A stretch of 64,000 nucleotides of DNA, taken from the NCBI RefSeq assembly GCF_017875835.1, contig NZ_JAGING010000001.1, positions 124,001 through 188,000 of the forward strand, read 5' to 3'. The notes beneath the pieces were generated by a model that had not been told where the DNA came from, searched no databases, and was given only the letters and a program-made list of their open reading frames with translations. Positions 30,007 through 39,526 of this stretch are shown piece by piece (positions within the stretch are counted from its first letter, which is position 1; every line of letters starts with the position of its first letter). The translations under genes and the position numbers were made by a program. This DNA comes from Psychrobacter sp. PL19 (GTDB taxonomy: Bacteria; Pseudomonadota; Gammaproteobacteria; Pseudomonadales; Moraxellaceae).

Positions 30007-30678
30007 CTAGAACCTTAGGCGTTTTTGAACTTGCTGTACCCCTATAGAGGCACTGAGGCTAATGATAAAATATACGGCACCCGCTCCTAATATATAGGGT
30101 GTTAGTAAGCCCATTAGCTCACCGCGCACATAGGCGGCACGGAAAAAATCTGTCAAGCCAATAGCAAATACTAAAGTGGTGTCTTGGAATAAAATAATAC
30201 ATTGCTGCAAAATCAATGGCAGCATCTTACGAAAGGCTTGCGGCAAAATCACTAAGCGCATCGATTGCCCGTAATTCATACCTAATGCTCTAGCAGCATT
30301 GACCTGTCCACTACCAATAGACTGAATGCCCGCGCGCACTACTTCAGAGAAATAGGCCGCCTCAAACATCATAAAGGCGAGTACACAAGAAGCAAAGGCA
30401 GTATCTAGTTGTAGGTATTTGCCCGCTATCCAAAAATAAATCATCGGTACCGCAAAATAAAACCACAGCAGTACTAGTAACAGCGGTACTGAACGAAAGT
30501 AATTGACGTATAACTTGGCAGGAATTTCTAACGCTTTAATGCCAGATAGGCGCATTAAGGCCAATACCGTTCCTAAACTGATACCACCAACAATCGCTAA
30601 AAACAGGACCTTTAAAGTAGTCAGCATACCGTCTATTAAGGCGGGATAAGCGGTAGTAAGTTCGGTCATCATATTCAT
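30007..30678 (-). CDS. gltK: Glutamate/aspartate ABC transporter permease GltK
   Basis: Inner-membrane channel subunit of the polar amino-acid (PAAT) class. The 223-residue protein has about five membrane helices, the LYVNYFRSVPLLLVLLWFYF block and the coupling-loop EAA motif EVVRAGIQSIGSGQVNAARALGM. Its ATG overlaps the stop of gltJ by four bases (ATGA), indicating translational coupling and a heteromeric pair. A GGGGG-like ribosome site sits within the gltJ end. Confidence 0.92.
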   Translation of the reverse strand: MNMMTELTTAYPALIDGMLTTLKVLFLAIVGGISLGTVLALMRLSGIKALEIPAKLYVNYFRSVPLLLVLLWFYFAVPMIYFWIAGKYLQLDTAFASCVLAFMMFEAAYFSEVVRAGIQSIGSGQVNAARALGMNYGQSMRLVILPQAFRKMLPLILQQCIILFQDTTLVFAIGLTDFFRAAYVRGELMGLLTPYILGAGAVYFIISLSASIGVQQVQKRLRF

Positions 30679-31421
30679 TTCTGACCCCCTGCGATAAGCC
30701 CTGGCACGCGAAGTTTGCGCTCAATCAGTCCCATAATGGCAATCAGTGATAGGTTGAACACCAAATAAATGATGGTCGCGTAAGTGTAAATCTCCAGGCT
30801 ATTTTGGGTATATTCACTGATGGTTTTGGTTTGGCTAATCAGCTCCATTACCCCCACCAAGGACGCTACCGACGCGTTTTTAAAACAGTTGGTCAGCTCC
30901 GAGCTAAGCGGTGGCAAAATTACCCGAAAGGCTTGTGGTAGCAACACTTCTTTATAAGCTTGAGGAATGCTCAAGCCTAATGCATAAGCGGCATTGATTT
31001 GTCCTTCAGGTAGCGACTCAATACCAGTACGCACTTGCTCAACAATGCGCGCAGCTGTAAATAGCCCAAGGCCGATACTGGCTGAGAGCATAGCTGAGGT
31101 ATTCGGAGATAACTCCTTATACCACCAGTCTTGTACCGCAGGCGTCAACCAACCAGGAGCAATATAAAACCAAAAGAATAGCTGAACCAGCAGAGGAATA
31201 TTACGAAAGAACGTGACATAAGCGGTGCCAATGCCACGGGCCGCTTTGTTCGGTAAAGTGCGCATGATACCAAAGATGGTACCAATAACCATAGCAATGA
31301 CCCACGCGATACCACCAATCAATAGCAGCCAGCCAAGACCTGTAATCATCCAGTGAATATACAGCTCATTGCCGATACCGGTATGCTCAAATAGCACACC
31401 CCAGTTCCAGCTATAGTTCAT
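30675..31421 (-). CDS. gltJ: Glutamate/aspartate ABC transporter permease GltJ
   Basis: Second channel subunit, 248 residues. The N-terminal part MNYSWNWGVLFEHTGIGNELYIHWM matches the longer GltJ form with its extra start segment. It has the YVTFFRNIPLLVQLFFWFYI block and the EAA loop RTGIESLPEGQINAAYALGLS. GGAG precedes ATG 31421. It lies between gltI (105 bp upstream) and gltK (overlapping). Confidence 0.92.
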   Translation of the reverse strand: MNYSWNWGVLFEHTGIGNELYIHWMITGLGWLLLIGGIAWVIAMVIGTIFGIMRTLPNKAARGIGTAYVTFFRNIPLLVQLFFWFYIAPGWLTPAVQDWWYKELSPNTSAMLSASIGLGLFTAARIVEQVRTGIESLPEGQINAAYALGLSIPQAYKEVLLPQAFRVILPPLSSELTNCFKNASVASLVGVMELISQTKTISEYTQNSLEIYTYATIIYLVFNLSLIAIMGLIERKLRVPGLIAGGQK

Positions 31422-31526
31422 TGTTGTCTCTCCGAGCAGCGATAAATAGGCTCATCTCATGCGCTAAGCCAGTGTTAAACACTGGCTTAGGCGCACAAGT
31501 GAGCTATATTGAGGGACAAAAGGTCA

Positions 31527-32495
31527 TTACTGTGCCGTAGCAACTTTAGGCTGGGCACTATCATGTGGATTAGCGATCAGTGCTTTTAAGTTATCTGACA
31601 TCTCAAAGTTTAGGTTGACGTTTTTAGGTGGAATCGGATTTAGGAACCACTTGTCATAAATAGCATTGATCTCGCCTGAGCTAAAGACATTGGCCAACGC
31701 TTCATCAACCACGGCTTTAAATTCAGGGTCGTCTTTACGCATCATACAGCCATAGATCTCAAATGATTGTGGCGTACCAACGATGACCCATTCATCAGGA
31801 TTTTTCGCTTTGGCTTTTTCGCCTGCAAGTAAGACATCATCCATCATAAAGGCATCAGCGCGGCCATTCTCTAACATCAAGAAGCCTTCACCATGATCTT
31901 TTGCCGAAATGATACTGATACCCATCTTCTTTTCGTCGTTATATTGACGGATATAACGCTCTGAAGTGGTGCCCGCTGTGGTTACTAACGTTTTACCTTT
32001 TAGGTCTTCAAAATCTTTAATACCGGAGTCAGTTTTGGTTAATAATCGCGTACCAATTTCAAAGAAACCGTTTGAGAAGGCGACTTGTTTTTGGCGCTCT
32101 TCGTTGTTGGTCGTTGAGCCACACTCAAAGTCAATGGTACCGTTTTGTACTAATGGGATACGAGTTTGTGAGGTGACGAGGTTATAGCGAATATTGAGGT
32201 CTGGCATATTTAGCTTTTGCTTAACCGCTTCAACTACTTTCATTTCTAAATCATGAGCATAGCCGATAGGCTGGTTGGGATCATCTGAAATATAAGAGAA
32301 AGGAATCGAAGAGTCACGATGACCGACCACGATAGTTCCTGACTCTTTGATTTTTTGTAGCGTGCCGTTAGTAGTGGCTGCACCATCGGCGGTCGCCGCA
32401 TCATCAGTGGCTGTTTGGTTGCTGTTGTTACAGCCAGCTAAACCTAATGCTATGCAGGCTACTAAGGTTAACGGTTTGGAGATAGAATAAGTCAT
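31527..32495 (-). CDS. gltI: Glutamate/aspartate ABC transporter substrate-binding lipoprotein
   Basis: Periplasmic receptor that delivers glutamate or aspartate to GltJK. A signal peptide ends at the lipobox GLAGC, so this copy is lipid-anchored, unlike soluble E. coli GltI. The binding domain opens with GTIVVGHRDSSIPFSY and has the family blocks DFECGSTTNNEERQKQVAFS and GRADAFMMDDVLL. ATG 32495 is preferred over the ATG three codons upstream because AAGGA lies eight bases before it. First gene of the glt row. Confidence 0.92.
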   Translation of the reverse strand: MTYSISKPLTLVACIALGLAGCNNSNQTATDDAATADGAATTNGTLQKIKESGTIVVGHRDSSIPFSYISDDPNQPIGYAHDLEMKVVEAVKQKLNMPDLNIRYNLVTSQTRIPLVQNGTIDFECGSTTNNEERQKQVAFSNGFFEIGTRLLTKTDSGIKDFEDLKGKTLVTTAGTTSERYIRQYNDEKKMGISIISAKDHGEGFLMLENGRADAFMMDDVLLAGEKAKAKNPDEWVIVGTPQSFEIYGCMMRKDDPEFKAVVDEALANVFSSGEINAIYDKWFLNPIPPKNVNLNFEMSDNLKALIANPHDSAQPKVATAQ

Positions 32496-32822
32496 TAGAT
32501 ACATCCTTTTATCACATCATCATAAAATTGGGAGCGAGCTTGCGTGCTACTAGTGTCAATTAAGTTAACGCTATGCGTCCGTGCTGTTATTGTGAGTTAT
32601 CATAATGCAACTTAATGTTACTGTACAACACTTTCGCTACCGTTAGTAACTTTTTCCTTAAGAATAAATATTTAATTGTTATCGCTCTGCTTTGAATTTC
32701 TTGCTTTTGTTACTGAGTAAAGACTTTTTATCTCAATAATAAACCGAGCTGGTCGTGATAGACGATAGGATTCATGCAGTGGAAATAAAACTTATTATGA
32801 TAGCGTTTAAGCATTCAACCAA

Positions 32823-32978
32823 TATAGTTAAAATACCTTAAAAACGCTAGGATACTAAAAACGCTAGGATACTGCTGGTATAAGCTTTTTGCCGCCTCTG
32901 CCTGCGTAGGCACAGCAAGCAAGAACAACTTATGCCAGCAGTAGGTTATTTATCGATATTACGTTTCATTGACTATAG
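32823..32978 (-). repeat. Palindromic miniature element, copy G (subfamily 2)
   Basis: TATAGTTAAAATACC at the left, GACTATAG at the right, with TGCGTAGGCACAGCAAGCAAG in the core. It contains an extra tandem copy of about 17 bp with AAAACGCTAGGATACT. It is the only full copy between divergent genes (gltI and hslO). The remainder of 32505-33078 shows nothing else I can name. Confidence 0.88.
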
Positions 32979-33078
32979 TTGATCTATTGGTTTATGACGT
33001 ATTCCTCCCAATCTTATTATTGATAACTTGCGAGTAACCCCCATAAAGCTACCAACTTCTTAACAAGACAATTGACTT

Positions 33079-34035
33079 ATGACTCAAGCAAATCAAAACG
33101 ACCAAACGCCAAATACTGACAGCATCTCTATCGATAATGACCTACGTCAGCGCTTTTTTATCGAAGACTCTCCCGTGCGTGGCGATGTGGTTCGCCTATC
33201 GCGCAGTTATGCCACTACGATCGCTCAAAAGCCCTATCCCGAAGCTATTAAACGCTTATTAGGTGAGATGCTGACCGCGGCAAGCTTGCTTATTGGTACG
33301 GTTAAAATTGATGGTCATCTGTCTATTCAATTACAGTCATCAGATAGTGACAGTCTGCTTAATTGGGCTATGGCTGAATGTGACCAAGACGGTATCATCC
33401 GTGCGCTAGCCAGCTGGAAAGCGGATAGCGATGAGCAAGTACAGGCGTGGGAAAGCATGACCCACGCCAATGACGCATTTGCTGAGCTTGGTGCTGTAGG
33501 CCAAGGGGTATTATTTATTAATATTCAACCTGAGGGTGGCGAGCCCTATCAGGGGATTGTCGAGCGCAGTCATGACAATCTAGCCGACTGCTTGGCCCAT
33601 TACCAAAAACAATCGGCACAAATTCCAACGCTGATTAACCTAGCATCAGACGGTCTACAAGCGGGTGGCATACTGGTACAGTTGTTACCGCGCCGTGACG
33701 ACGAAGAACAAGAACAGGTCGATACCGATTTGTGGCCACGCTTATCTGTACTGACACGCACGATTAAGCCGGAAGAGCTAACGTCGCTACCGACCAATGA
33801 ACTGTTATATCGTCTGTACAATGAAGAACAGGTGGTATTACCTGAACCGGTGGCGCTAGCATTTGGTTGTACCTGCTCAAAACAGAAGTGTGAAATGGCG
33901 ATTGAGCAGATTGGTGAAGCCGAAGCTTTAGAGATTTGCGAAGAACAAGACGGCGCTTTTGAGATGGATTGCGGATTTTGCGGTGAGATTTATCGTTTTA
34001 ATAAAGAGGATGTTGCGGCAATATTTGCTGAGTAA
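33079..34035 (+). CDS. hslO: Redox-regulated chaperone Hsp33
   Basis: Cytoplasmic holdase switched on by oxidation of a zinc-bound cysteine cluster. The 318-residue length fits. The N-terminal domain contains LLGEMLTAASLL, and the C-terminal zinc switch is Cys264-x-Cys266 with Cys298-x-x-Cys301. An extra cysteine (Cys271) lies near the first pair. No strong ribosome site is visible before ATG 33079. A very clean terminator follows, so it is probably transcribed alone. Confidence 0.95.
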   Translation: MTQANQNDQTPNTDSISIDNDLRQRFFIEDSPVRGDVVRLSRSYATTIAQKPYPEAIKRLLGEMLTAASLLIGTVKIDGHLSIQLQSSDSDSLLNWAMAECDQDGIIRALASWKADSDEQVQAWESMTHANDAFAELGAVGQGVLFINIQPEGGEPYQGIVERSHDNLADCLAHYQKQSAQIPTLINLASDGLQAGGILVQLLPRRDDEEQEQVDTDLWPRLSVLTRTIKPEELTSLPTNELLYRLYNEEQVVLPEPVALAFGCTCSKQKCEMAIEQIGEAEALEICEEQDGAFEMDCGFCGEIYRFNKEDVAAIFAE

Positions 34036-34074
34036 TGTTTACTTATTAGTTTAACTCAGCCTGCTTGTTATCTA

Positions 34075-34108
34075 AAACCCTCAAGTATAATACTTGAGGG
34101 TTTTTTTA
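34075..34108 (+). terminator. Terminator after hslO
   Basis: Fourteen-base perfect inverted repeat AAACCCTCAAGTAT / ATACTTGAGGGTTT around a single A, followed by T. The true loop must open a few pairs. Confidence 0.93.
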
Positions 34109-34135
34109 TGCCGGTAATTAACGCTACTTTACTGA

Positions 34136-34273
34136 TATAGTTAACACACCTTAAAAACGCGACGGTACTGCTGGTATAAGATTTTTGCCGCCTCTGTCTG
34201 CGTAGGCACAGCAAGCAAGAAAAACTTATGCCAGCAGTAGCTTATGTATCGATATTACTTTTCATTGACTATA
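34136..34273 (-). repeat. Palindromic miniature element, copy H (subfamily 2)
   Basis: Ends TATAGTTAACA and TTGACTATA with the core TCTGCGTAGGCACAGCAAGC. It lies between convergent hslO and the alpha/beta hydrolase gene, next to the hslO terminator. Confidence 0.9.
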
Positions 34274-34401
34274 CATGCAGCAATACTAGGACTGATGCTC
34301 TTCATAACATCATATTTAAGTCATTTGGATAAGAATATATATGAGGGCTACTTTCCAGACCCAGACTTAGTTTTTGAGCCGTCGCCTTGGTTAGCATCAC
34401 T

Positions 34402-35874
34402 TTACTCATTATCTAATAGCCATTCGATGACCTGCTTATGTACCCTTTTGCTATAGAGTAAGTTGTAGTGGCTGAGCCCATAAAAAATGGCCTTACGTTC
34501 TTCCGGTACGGTCAAAGCATGCTCGCCAGTATGTTCACCTAAGGCAGATTCTATCGTAACCAGACCATCACCTAGCAATCCTGTCATTTTAGAATCGTAA
34601 CTAGAATCAACTAAGGTGGCCGCAATGAGGTAGGTATTGACATGCAAAGGCAGCTGAGTAGGATGGCGAAATTCTTGTGGCAAAACGCTGCGACCTTCTA
34701 AAGACTTCCAGTCGGCATCACGAATACTGCCATAACGTAGGTCAATGATGCCTGCACTACGCAAATCACCTAACTTGGCTAATGACCCAGCAAAAGGAAG
34801 CTTAGCAATCCTATCTTGCACATAACTGCCTATACGTTCTAAGCTTGCGCCTTGATGCGGAGACCCTAGAGTAACGAGATTGTGTACTTGTTTTACCCAA
34901 TTAAAGCCTTGCTCTTTACCATAAAATAGGGCGCTACGAGCGACTAAGCCACCCATACTATGGCCAATTAAATCAATTTGAGTGATGCCTGGATTATTAT
35001 TGACTAAATCTTGTAGTACTTGAGAGAGGTTACGCCCGTTGCTTGAAATATGTCGTCCAGTATTGTAATTAAGATATAAAATGGTAGATTTCGGCTGGCT
35101 ACGACTAATGCGTTCACCTAGATTATTATTCTTGAATACATTCCAGGTTAAATGGCTCATACAAAGCCCATGACATAAAATGATAATACGACCTGATATT
35201 TCACCTTGCTGTAGATGGCTATATTTTTTATGTAAAGAGCGATCGTATAGAGCCATCGGCACAGCGAGTGGATTATGATGATTAACAAGATGATCACCCA
35301 TAACGCCATTGAGAATATTGACCAACCGCCTCAATTTCCTAGGTAGAGGGGGGACGTTTTTTTGATTCCGTATGTTGTTATACAGCCAAAGCCCTGATGT
35401 TAAATTAGTACCTACCACTGACATTACATAACGTACCGTACTATATATTCGTCCAGTAAGACCGCGTTGCCACTTGGTGAGATTGCGATCATCCAAGCGC
35501 CCTAATGGTCGTAAAATAATCTCACGATGGACGGCTTCTACTATATCAGTGACTTCTACTATCCCCATGGTTGCCAACTGAGCCAACCCTTCAAATATAT
35601 CGCCTAAAGAAAGGGGCTCGCCTAAGGTTGCAGCGCTACTCTCCTCTGTTATAAAACTGGCTGTTTTATCCACATAAATGTATTCCAGCTGAGCCAGCTG
35701 CTCATACACGTCACCCTGAAGTGACGTGCTAGCATCAGAGCTGGCTTCATCAGAGCTGGCTTCAGAACTGAATTCAGAGCTAGCTTGAGTATCAAGTTCA
35801 GGCTGAGTACTGGCTTCACTAGTACCCTGATTATGGATAGTATAATCGTCATGTAACGAATTGGGACTGGGCAT
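34402..35874 (-). CDS. Alpha/beta hydrolase, PGAP1/lipase-like
   Basis: The 490-residue protein has an alpha/beta-hydrolase domain from about residue 228. The oxyanion segment IILCHGLCMSHLTW (about 231-244) is followed by the nucleophile elbow GHSMGG with Ser306. Candidates for the acid and base are Asp in GLLGDGLVTIESA and His in GLSHYNLLYS near the C-terminus. This layout is like lipases/esterases of the PGAP1 or LipA type. The first 55 residues are a low-complexity acidic Ser/Glu/Asp/Ala repeat with no signal peptide. A predicted helical region (about 90-200) precedes the catalytic domain. The start is uncertain (weak ribosome site). Substrate unknown. Confidence 0.75.
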   Translation of the reverse strand: MPSPNSLHDDYTIHNQGTSEASTQPELDTQASSEFSSEASSDEASSDASTSLQGDVYEQLAQLEYIYVDKTASFITEESSAATLGEPLSLGDIFEGLAQLATMGIVEVTDIVEAVHREIILRPLGRLDDRNLTKWQRGLTGRIYSTVRYVMSVVGTNLTSGLWLYNNIRNQKNVPPLPRKLRRLVNILNGVMGDHLVNHHNPLAVPMALYDRSLHKKYSHLQQGEISGRIIILCHGLCMSHLTWNVFKNNNLGERISRSQPKSTILYLNYNTGRHISSNGRNLSQVLQDLVNNNPGITQIDLIGHSMGGLVARSALFYGKEQGFNWVKQVHNLVTLGSPHQGASLERIGSYVQDRIAKLPFAGSLAKLGDLRSAGIIDLRYGSIRDADWKSLEGRSVLPQEFRHPTQLPLHVNTYLIAATLVDSSYDSKMTGLLGDGLVTIESALGEHTGEHALTVPEERKAIFYGLSHYNLLYSKRVHKQVIEWLLDNE

Positions 35875-36189
35875 AGTTCTGGCATATTCAGTAGTAAGGA
35901 TAGAGTGGTATTCTATCCTATAATTTTATAAACAAAAGTAGATTATTTGTGTTGCAGGTATGCTTGTTGTAAGGGATATTTGTACTATAGGGTAGTCAAT
36001 GCACCACCTGCTATCATCTTGATATTAATATAGATCAAAGGCCAATAATAGCGATGACTGCGTTGACGTTTCTTATTACCATTATAATGCCGCGTTCGTT
36101 TTCTAAATCACTGGTTAATACTACAGTGCTACTTAGTAGTGCTACTTAATGCTACTTCCTAGTGCTATTTAAAGTGAAGCCGTATTTAA
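35875..36189. other. Intergenic region with short imperfect AGTGCTACTT repeats
   Basis: Between the hydrolase start and the phoX end. The stretch 36117-36170 holds about five imperfect copies of GTGCTACTTA/GTGCTATTTA. Otherwise AT-rich with no supported gene. Confidence 0.55.
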
Positions 36190-36216
36190 TAAAAAATCCC
36201 AAATCATAGCTTGGGA
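36190..36216 (-). terminator. Terminator after phoX
   Basis: Minus strand: stem TCCCAA / TTGGGA with an eight-base loop, followed by T6, 35 bp beyond the phoX stop. Confidence 0.82.
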
Positions 36217-36250
36217 CTTTATGTAGAATTTTTATTTAAATCTGCTATTT

Positions 36251-38479
36251 TTAGGTCGTAGACGCCGATGGACCAAATGACTCCGCTAATATCACATCAC
36301 CATCTTCTTTGGTAATCATGACTGTGGCTGAGCGCGGTGTACTGCCACCATCGGCTGCACCCCAGGTATTACCAGGATGCTGAATATTAATAAATAGCGT
36401 TTTGAAGTCTGGGGTCATGGTAATACCAGTCACTTCACAACCTTCAGGGCCGACAAAGAAACGTTTGATATTATCATTATTTGCGAACGTACCGACTCGA
36501 GTCTGCCGCCCTGCCGAGGTTACTGTAGGCGCGCCGTCACTCACATTGCCTGGTAGTGCCGCTAGTAACATACAGCTGCTGGTATCGGTATATGCACCAT
36601 CATCAGTCTGAATCCACAGTACCCCACGCGGATCAAAATATAAACCATCTGGTGAAGAAAAATCATTGTTATCATTTAATTTTGATAAATTTTCTGCGGC
36701 CAAATCACTAGGTGAGGCAAACAAATAAATATCCCATTCAAAGCTCATTGCCGCATGGTCACCACCGGTCTCTGCCCAGCGGATAATGTGGCCATTGTCA
36801 TTACCGCGATCTTTTCCGCGCGCTTGGTAACTGCGTGGATTAGTGGCCGAGACTGGTTGGTCCTCACGTTCGCCCCGCAGCTTATTATTGGTTAAGGTGA
36901 CATAAACCTCACCAGTTATGGGGCTGACCGACACCCATTCTGGGCGATCCATTTTGGTCGCACCCAATGCGTCAGCAGCAGCACGGGCAAAAACTAAAAC
37001 CTCATCTTGTCCATTGAACGGCAGCGCGCTGTTAGCAGCATCCAGTCCATTTTGCCCATGTATCAACGGCTGCCACTTACCGCTGCCATCATCATTAAAG
37101 ATAGCGACATGTAACGTACCCTCGTCCATATATTTGCTACCTGCTTTTAAACCACCACCAATATCACTGTTTGACCATAAAGCATTAGAGACAAACTTGT
37201 AGATATATTCGCCGCGTGCGTCATCACCCATATAAAAGACTACCGGCTTTCCTGACTCAACCGGCGCATAAGCGCAGTTCTCATGCGCAAAACGTCCCAG
37301 TGCCGTACGCTTTTGCGGTACAGAATTTTGGTCAAAAGGGTCTATTTCAGTCATAAACCCAAAGGTATTAAAACCATTACGGTAGTCATCAGCCGCTGTT
37401 GCACCGACCACTGTCATGTCCCAACGCGAGAACTCATCGGCGACTTTGGCCTCCTTAGCATCGGGGGTGTGCCATAAATAGCCCCAACCAGAAAAGTCTT
37501 CTGTAGCCCCGTAACGCGCACGGCCAGCGTTTTGCGTGGCACTTAATTGGCTGGCATCCTGCCCACGGGCAAAGACCCCTAAAAAATTCTCCTCCGTGGT
37601 TAGATACGTGCCCCAAGGTGATAAGCCAGCGCCGCAGTTATTATTGATACCGCGGGTCTGATAACCGGTTGGGTCAAATTTAGTTTTGACTAGGTCTGAG
37701 CCTGCAACTGGTCCGGTAAAGGTCGCCAGCGTACTACTGGTAAGGCGGCGATTGTATTTTGAGTTGAGTACCATTTCATAACCCACGCCATCTGAACGAC
37801 GGGTCATCTCAACCACAGAAACCCCATGACAATTGACTTCACGGCGTACATCACTTGCCAGCCGTCGACTTTGGTATATAGTCTCAGCATCCTTATCTGG
37901 AGTCACGAAATAACCAAAAGGACTCAGCTCGGCACTATTGACGTACTCATGATTCATCACTAACAAGCCGTTGTCTGAGGCTTTTGCATCATATGCACTG
38001 TCTTTTTTGCCAAAGAACCACATGCCGTCATGATTGTCACCCATACGCCAATCAAATGACTCAGCTGACTGCTCACGGTTGTCTTTCCAATTCTCAATGC
38101 CAGAAATCAACGGTGTCCCTAGGGGTAATATTATCTCAGCTTTATAACCCTCAGCCACGCTCATGGTCTCGGCAGTCGAGTGTGGAACAGCAGTGAACCT
38201 TAAAGTCTCAGGGCGTTTTAAATCACCTATCGCAGGGATAGCAACATTATTATCAGTAGTGGTGATAGGATTTAGATTATTACTGCTACCACCGACCCTA
38301 CAGCCAACTAATGGCAAAGTTCCAAAGAACGCTGCAGCCGTCAGGCCTGTACCACCCTTTAAGATATTACGACGATTCAGTCGGCGCTTAATAATGGTCT
38401 GAAAATCAGTATTGTTAGTAGGGTTGGAGTCTTCAACGACTTCGTGGGCGAGGTTTTGTGTCTCATTAAGTACGGTCAT
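36251..38479 (-). CDS. PhoX-family (DUF839) alkaline phosphatase-like protein, Tat lipoprotein
   Basis: The 742-residue protein belongs to the PhoX/DUF839 beta-propeller group, whose members remove phosphate from organic esters in the periplasm using iron and calcium. It carries a twin-arginine signal (RRLNRRNILKGG, about residues 32-43) followed by TLPLVGC, with a possible lipobox Cys60, so it may be a Tat-exported lipoprotein. Family blocks include GLLVMNHEYV, NNCGAGLSPWGTYLTTEEN, RFAHENCAY and the C-terminal SSPDGLYFDPRGVLWIQTD and GPEGCEVTGI. AAGG precedes ATG 38479. A possible Pho half-box lies about 105 bp upstream. It is flanked by its own terminator. Confidence 0.9.
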   Translation of the reverse strand: MTVLNETQNLAHEVVEDSNPTNNTDFQTIIKRRLNRRNILKGGTGLTAAAFFGTLPLVGCRVGGSSNNLNPITTTDNNVAIPAIGDLKRPETLRFTAVPHSTAETMSVAEGYKAEIILPLGTPLISGIENWKDNREQSAESFDWRMGDNHDGMWFFGKKDSAYDAKASDNGLLVMNHEYVNSAELSPFGYFVTPDKDAETIYQSRRLASDVRREVNCHGVSVVEMTRRSDGVGYEMVLNSKYNRRLTSSTLATFTGPVAGSDLVKTKFDPTGYQTRGINNNCGAGLSPWGTYLTTEENFLGVFARGQDASQLSATQNAGRARYGATEDFSGWGYLWHTPDAKEAKVADEFSRWDMTVVGATAADDYRNGFNTFGFMTEIDPFDQNSVPQKRTALGRFAHENCAYAPVESGKPVVFYMGDDARGEYIYKFVSNALWSNSDIGGGLKAGSKYMDEGTLHVAIFNDDGSGKWQPLIHGQNGLDAANSALPFNGQDEVLVFARAAADALGATKMDRPEWVSVSPITGEVYVTLTNNKLRGEREDQPVSATNPRSYQARGKDRGNDNGHIIRWAETGGDHAAMSFEWDIYLFASPSDLAAENLSKLNDNNDFSSPDGLYFDPRGVLWIQTDDGAYTDTSSCMLLAALPGNVSDGAPTVTSAGRQTRVGTFANNDNIKRFFVGPEGCEVTGITMTPDFKTLFINIQHPGNTWGAADGGSTPRSATVMITKEDGDVILAESFGPSASTT

Positions 38480-38583
38480 TATCGGTCACCTTGCTGTTAG
38501 GCTAGATTATCATAAATGGCATTTTGATGACTGGACTTATCAAGCCACCAAAGCGTAAACATACCTGAGTGTACTTAGCATTT

Positions 38584-38601
38584 ATGACAGTTCGTTGAAA
38601 A
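38584..38601 (-). promoter_or_regulatory. Possible Pho box half-sites upstream of phoX
   Basis: Minus strand: CTGTCAT (a perfect half-site of the E. coli PHO box) with a weak partner TTTTCAA eleven bases upstream. Only one half is good, so this is a tentative PhoB site supported mainly by the identity of the downstream gene. Confidence 0.25.
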
Positions 38602-38681
38602 ACAGCTGACCGTTTGAGGATAGTTTTTAATGATGCTTTATTTTAATGATGGCTCAGTTTTGACCAGGACTCGTTAAACCA

Positions 38682-38710
38682 AAAAATCCCAAGCCAGGCT
38701 TGAGATTTTT
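38682..38710 (-). terminator. Terminator after the FAH-family gene
   Basis: AAAAATC-C-CAAGCC / GGCTTG-A-GATTTTT around a single base; T run on the minus strand, 33 bp after the stop. Confidence 0.85.
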
Positions 38711-38742
38711 AACTTATAAAAATGAGTCTTAACTCAGGAATT

Positions 38743-39462
38743 TTATTGTACGCGCGCCTGCCACTCGTGCTCACCAAGTTTAAGCCTTAACCGATCACCA
38801 GCCTGTAATATGCCAACACCACTTGGCGTGCCAGTCATGATGACATCGCCCGCTTGTAGACTAAAGGCACGGCTAATCTCAGCGAGTAACTCATACACTG
38901 GAAATAGCATTAACGCACTATCGCCATCTTGTTTAAGCTGATCATTAATAGTTAACTGAAAGCTAACTTTGCGAAAGTCGCCAAACGCTTGCGGGTCGAT
39001 CCATTCAGCCAATACACAAGCGCCGTCAAAACACTTCGCACGCTCCCAAGGTTGGCCTTTTTCTTTCAGCTGACTTTGTAAGTCGCGCAAGGTTAAATCC
39101 AACCCTAGAGTCACCCCACCAATCGCTTGCTGTGCCTGCTCAATATTGGCATTATTCAAATCAGCTGATAACTGAATGCACAACTCCACTTCATAGTGAG
39201 TATCACCGTGTATTGTTGAATCTGGACGGACAATACTATTAGCAACTGAGTCCTTACCAACAAAAACCACAGATGAGGCTGGTTTCATAAATAATATTGG
39301 TGAGGTTGGTACCTCATTACCCAATTCATGAGCGTGCGCAGCATAATTACGACCAACACAGACCACTTTACCAATAACTGCACGCTTGTCATAACTAGCA
39401 GTAGCTTTGACCTCATTCTCTTCGGCGGCGTTTACTACAGGACTAGGTAACGATTGGCTCAT
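38743..39462 (-). CDS. Fumarylacetoacetate hydrolase family protein (YcgM/FAHD1-like)
   Basis: The 239-residue single-domain member has the metal-binding block HYEVELCIQLS and the segments CVGRNYAAHAHELGNEVP, ILFMKPASSVV and GLDLTLRDLQSQLKEKGQPWERAKCFDGACVL. The C-terminal MTGTPSGVGILQAGDRL is also typical. Such enzymes hydrolyse acylpyruvates or decarboxylate oxaloacetate in the cytoplasm. The first 25 residues are an extension before the conserved fold. It lies 65 bp behind the ABC permease pair on the same strand and may be co-transcribed. No metabolic link with transport is obvious. Confidence 0.88.
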   Translation of the reverse strand: MSQSLPSPVVNAAEENEVKATASYDKRAVIGKVVCVGRNYAAHAHELGNEVPTSPILFMKPASSVVFVGKDSVANSIVRPDSTIHGDTHYEVELCIQLSADLNNANIEQAQQAIGGVTLGLDLTLRDLQSQLKEKGQPWERAKCFDGACVLAEWIDPQAFGDFRKVSFQLTINDQLKQDGDSALMLFPVYELLAEISRAFSLQAGDVIMTGTPSGVGILQAGDRLRLKLGEHEWQARVQ

Positions 39463-39526
39463 GCTAAGCTCTCATAATAAATTTATGGGTATTAGTAATA
39501 AAGACAGCAAGACTTGATAACATGCC

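Noticed and set aside
34244..34456. A plus-strand reading frame with hydrophobic residues
   Set aside because: Starts inside repeat copy H and overlaps the 3' end of the hydrolase gene on the opposite strand; no ribosome site.
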